Shown piece after piece: positions 21,065-21,513 of a DNA stretch of 21,513 nucleotides. A program made the position numbers and the translations under genes. This DNA comes from a bacterium (lineage in GTDB: Bacteria; Patescibacteriota; Patescibacteriia; Patescibacteriales; GWE2-39-37), in assembly GCA_021786695.1 (NCBI GenBank), contig JAJYMT010000048.1, forward strand, positions 1 to 21,513, written 5' to 3'. A model generated the notes under the pieces. That model saw only the letters and a list, made by a program, of their open reading frames with translations, made no database searches and was not told the origin of the DNA. The number at the start of each line of letters is the position of its first letter. Positions within the stretch are counted from its first letter, which is position 1.

Positions 21065-21102
21065 AAACCAAAAGCCCCACAACCTTGCGGGGCTTTTGGT
21101 TT
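21065..21102. terminator. Bidirectional terminator
   Basis: AAACCAAAAGCCCC (21065-21078) pairs perfectly with GGGGCTTTTGGTTT (21089-21102) around 10 nt. It lies upstream of the 709-residue gene and would stop transcripts entering from the right. Confidence 0.8.
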
Positions 21103-21159
21103 GCACGATACTAAACTCTCAGGGCGAAGCGGACCCTCCTTCGCTGAAGCTACGGAAGG

Positions 21160-21223
21160 GCGGGCGGGACTCGGCCACAACTCTCGGCTCGCCGACGCTC
21201 GCCTCGGTCGCGACCCCGCCTCG
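21160..21223 (-). repeat. 64-bp GC-rich direct repeat, copy 1 (tRNA-3'-end-like)
   Basis: Identical over 64 bp to 21272-21335. On the minus strand it ends CGAGTCCCGCCCGC, like the T-arm and acceptor of the tRNA-Asp at the window edge. The 300-base gap 21103-21416 holds only these repeats and GC-rich linkers; open frames across it are artefacts of GC content. Confidence 0.75.
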
Positions 21224-21271
21224 TCGGCGGGCAGGCGTGACCCGCCAAAACACGAAAACTTCCTAAGCGGA

Positions 21272-21335
21272 GCGGGCGGGACTCGGCCACAACTCTCGGC
21301 TCGCCGACGCTCGCCTCGGTCGCGACCCCGCCTCG
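21272..21335 (-). repeat. 64-bp GC-rich direct repeat, copy 2 (tRNA-3'-end-like)
   Basis: Second exact copy. With its left flank it reads GCGGAGCGGGCGGGACTCG, differing from the tRNA-Asp 3' end (GCGGAGCGGACGGGACTCG, 21459-21477) by one base. Confidence 0.75.
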
Positions 21336-21416
21336 CGGTTCCGCCTGCTGGCGGAACATCGCTCCGGCTTTCTCGCCCCGGCGCAAGCCGAGCAGTCGGC
21401 TTGCTTCCGCTCACCA

Positions 21417-21458
21417 ATAAAATAAAACTACCCGAGATCTCGGGTAGTTTTATTTTAT
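21417..21458 (-). terminator. Perfect 42-bp palindromic terminator after tRNA-Asp
   Basis: A perfect palindrome centred at 21437/21438 (core CTACCCGAGATCTCGGGTAG) with A/T outer arms, starting 2 nt after the tRNA 3' end; on the minus strand the downstream arm ends in a T-rich run. Confidence 0.8.
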
Positions 21459-21459
21459 G

Positions 21460-21513
21460 CGGAGCGGACGGGACTCGAACCCGCGACCTCTGCCGTGACA
21501 GGGCAGCGTTCTA
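21460..21513 (-). tRNA. tRNA-Asp(GTC), 3' part
   Basis: The minus strand shows the anticodon arm CTGCC-CTGTCAC-GGCAG (anticodon GTC), variable loop AGGTC, T arm GCGGG-TTCGAGT-CCCGT, acceptor strand CCGCTCC and discriminator G, the Asp identity base. CCA is not encoded. The D arm and 5' acceptor lie beyond the window. Confidence 0.9.

Noticed and set aside
21058..21417. Minus-strand proteins rich in Arg, Gly and Pro
   Set aside because: They arise from the two 64-bp GC-rich repeats and terminators; the same peptide occurs twice because the DNA is repeated.
12886..21513. Integration of the RT block at tRNA-Asp
   Set aside because: The tRNA-like repeats lie within 300 bases of the tRNA and none was found at the far side of the block, so no att pair brackets it in this window.

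Overview
The window looks like chromosomal DNA of an uncultured Patescibacteria (CPR), probably a Parcubacteria-type lineage. The basis is the gene content and style: a TrbC/VirB2-like pilin, a RodZ-like HTH membrane protein, recA, efp, an rpsF-ssb-rpsR cluster, a Trm11-like methyltransferase, ychF, a very long Fn3 surface protein, an orphan histidine kinase, an RNHCP zinc protein and a TrmB-like regulator. Genes are densely packed, use the standard code (TAA, TAG and TGA all act as stops), and mostly lack a Shine-Dalgarno (SD) sequence. No family assignment was checked by database search.

Layout. 1-6709 holds core genes: pilin end, RodZ-like protein and recA on +; efp, rpsR, ssb and rpsF on -; trm11-like on +; ychF on -. 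6800-11749 holds a promoter, a 1150-residue membrane-anchored Fn3/Ig protein and a histidine kinase. 11750-12126 is non-coding with terminators, a common dispersed repeat and a large inverted repeat that forms the leader of the RNHCP gene. 12127-12820 holds two small genes.

12880-17960 is unlike its surroundings. It reads as one minus-strand operon of about 5 kb, running from a near-consensus promoter (17955-17927) to a strong terminator (12911-12879). It has a leader of about 0.9 kb packed with hairpins, several of which display the same GGAGAGAG sequence in or near a loop. Then follow an SRH-type Rossmann-like protein, a small Cys-rich gene broken by an amber codon, an HTH protein, a 223-residue protein of unknown function, several start-stop mini-ORFs, and finally a retron-like reverse transcriptase whose YADD box reads YADN. 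Nearly every gene in the block follows the plan hairpin, strong SD, ATG, whereas the flanking genes have no SD. A nested hairpin of 103 nt upstream of the RT carries an apical loop complementary to the repeated GGAGAGAG sequences. This block is the best candidate for an undescribed system: an RT-containing, RNA-rich mobile or defence operon.

17880-18113 is an AT-rich divergent control region shared by the operon and the TrmB-like gene (18114), with repeated TATTGTC half-sites over both promoters. 18887-21016 encodes a 709-residue protein of unknown function. The right end holds a bidirectional terminator, two 64-bp GC-rich direct repeats resembling a tRNA 3' end, a perfect palindromic terminator and the 3' part of tRNA-Asp(GTC).
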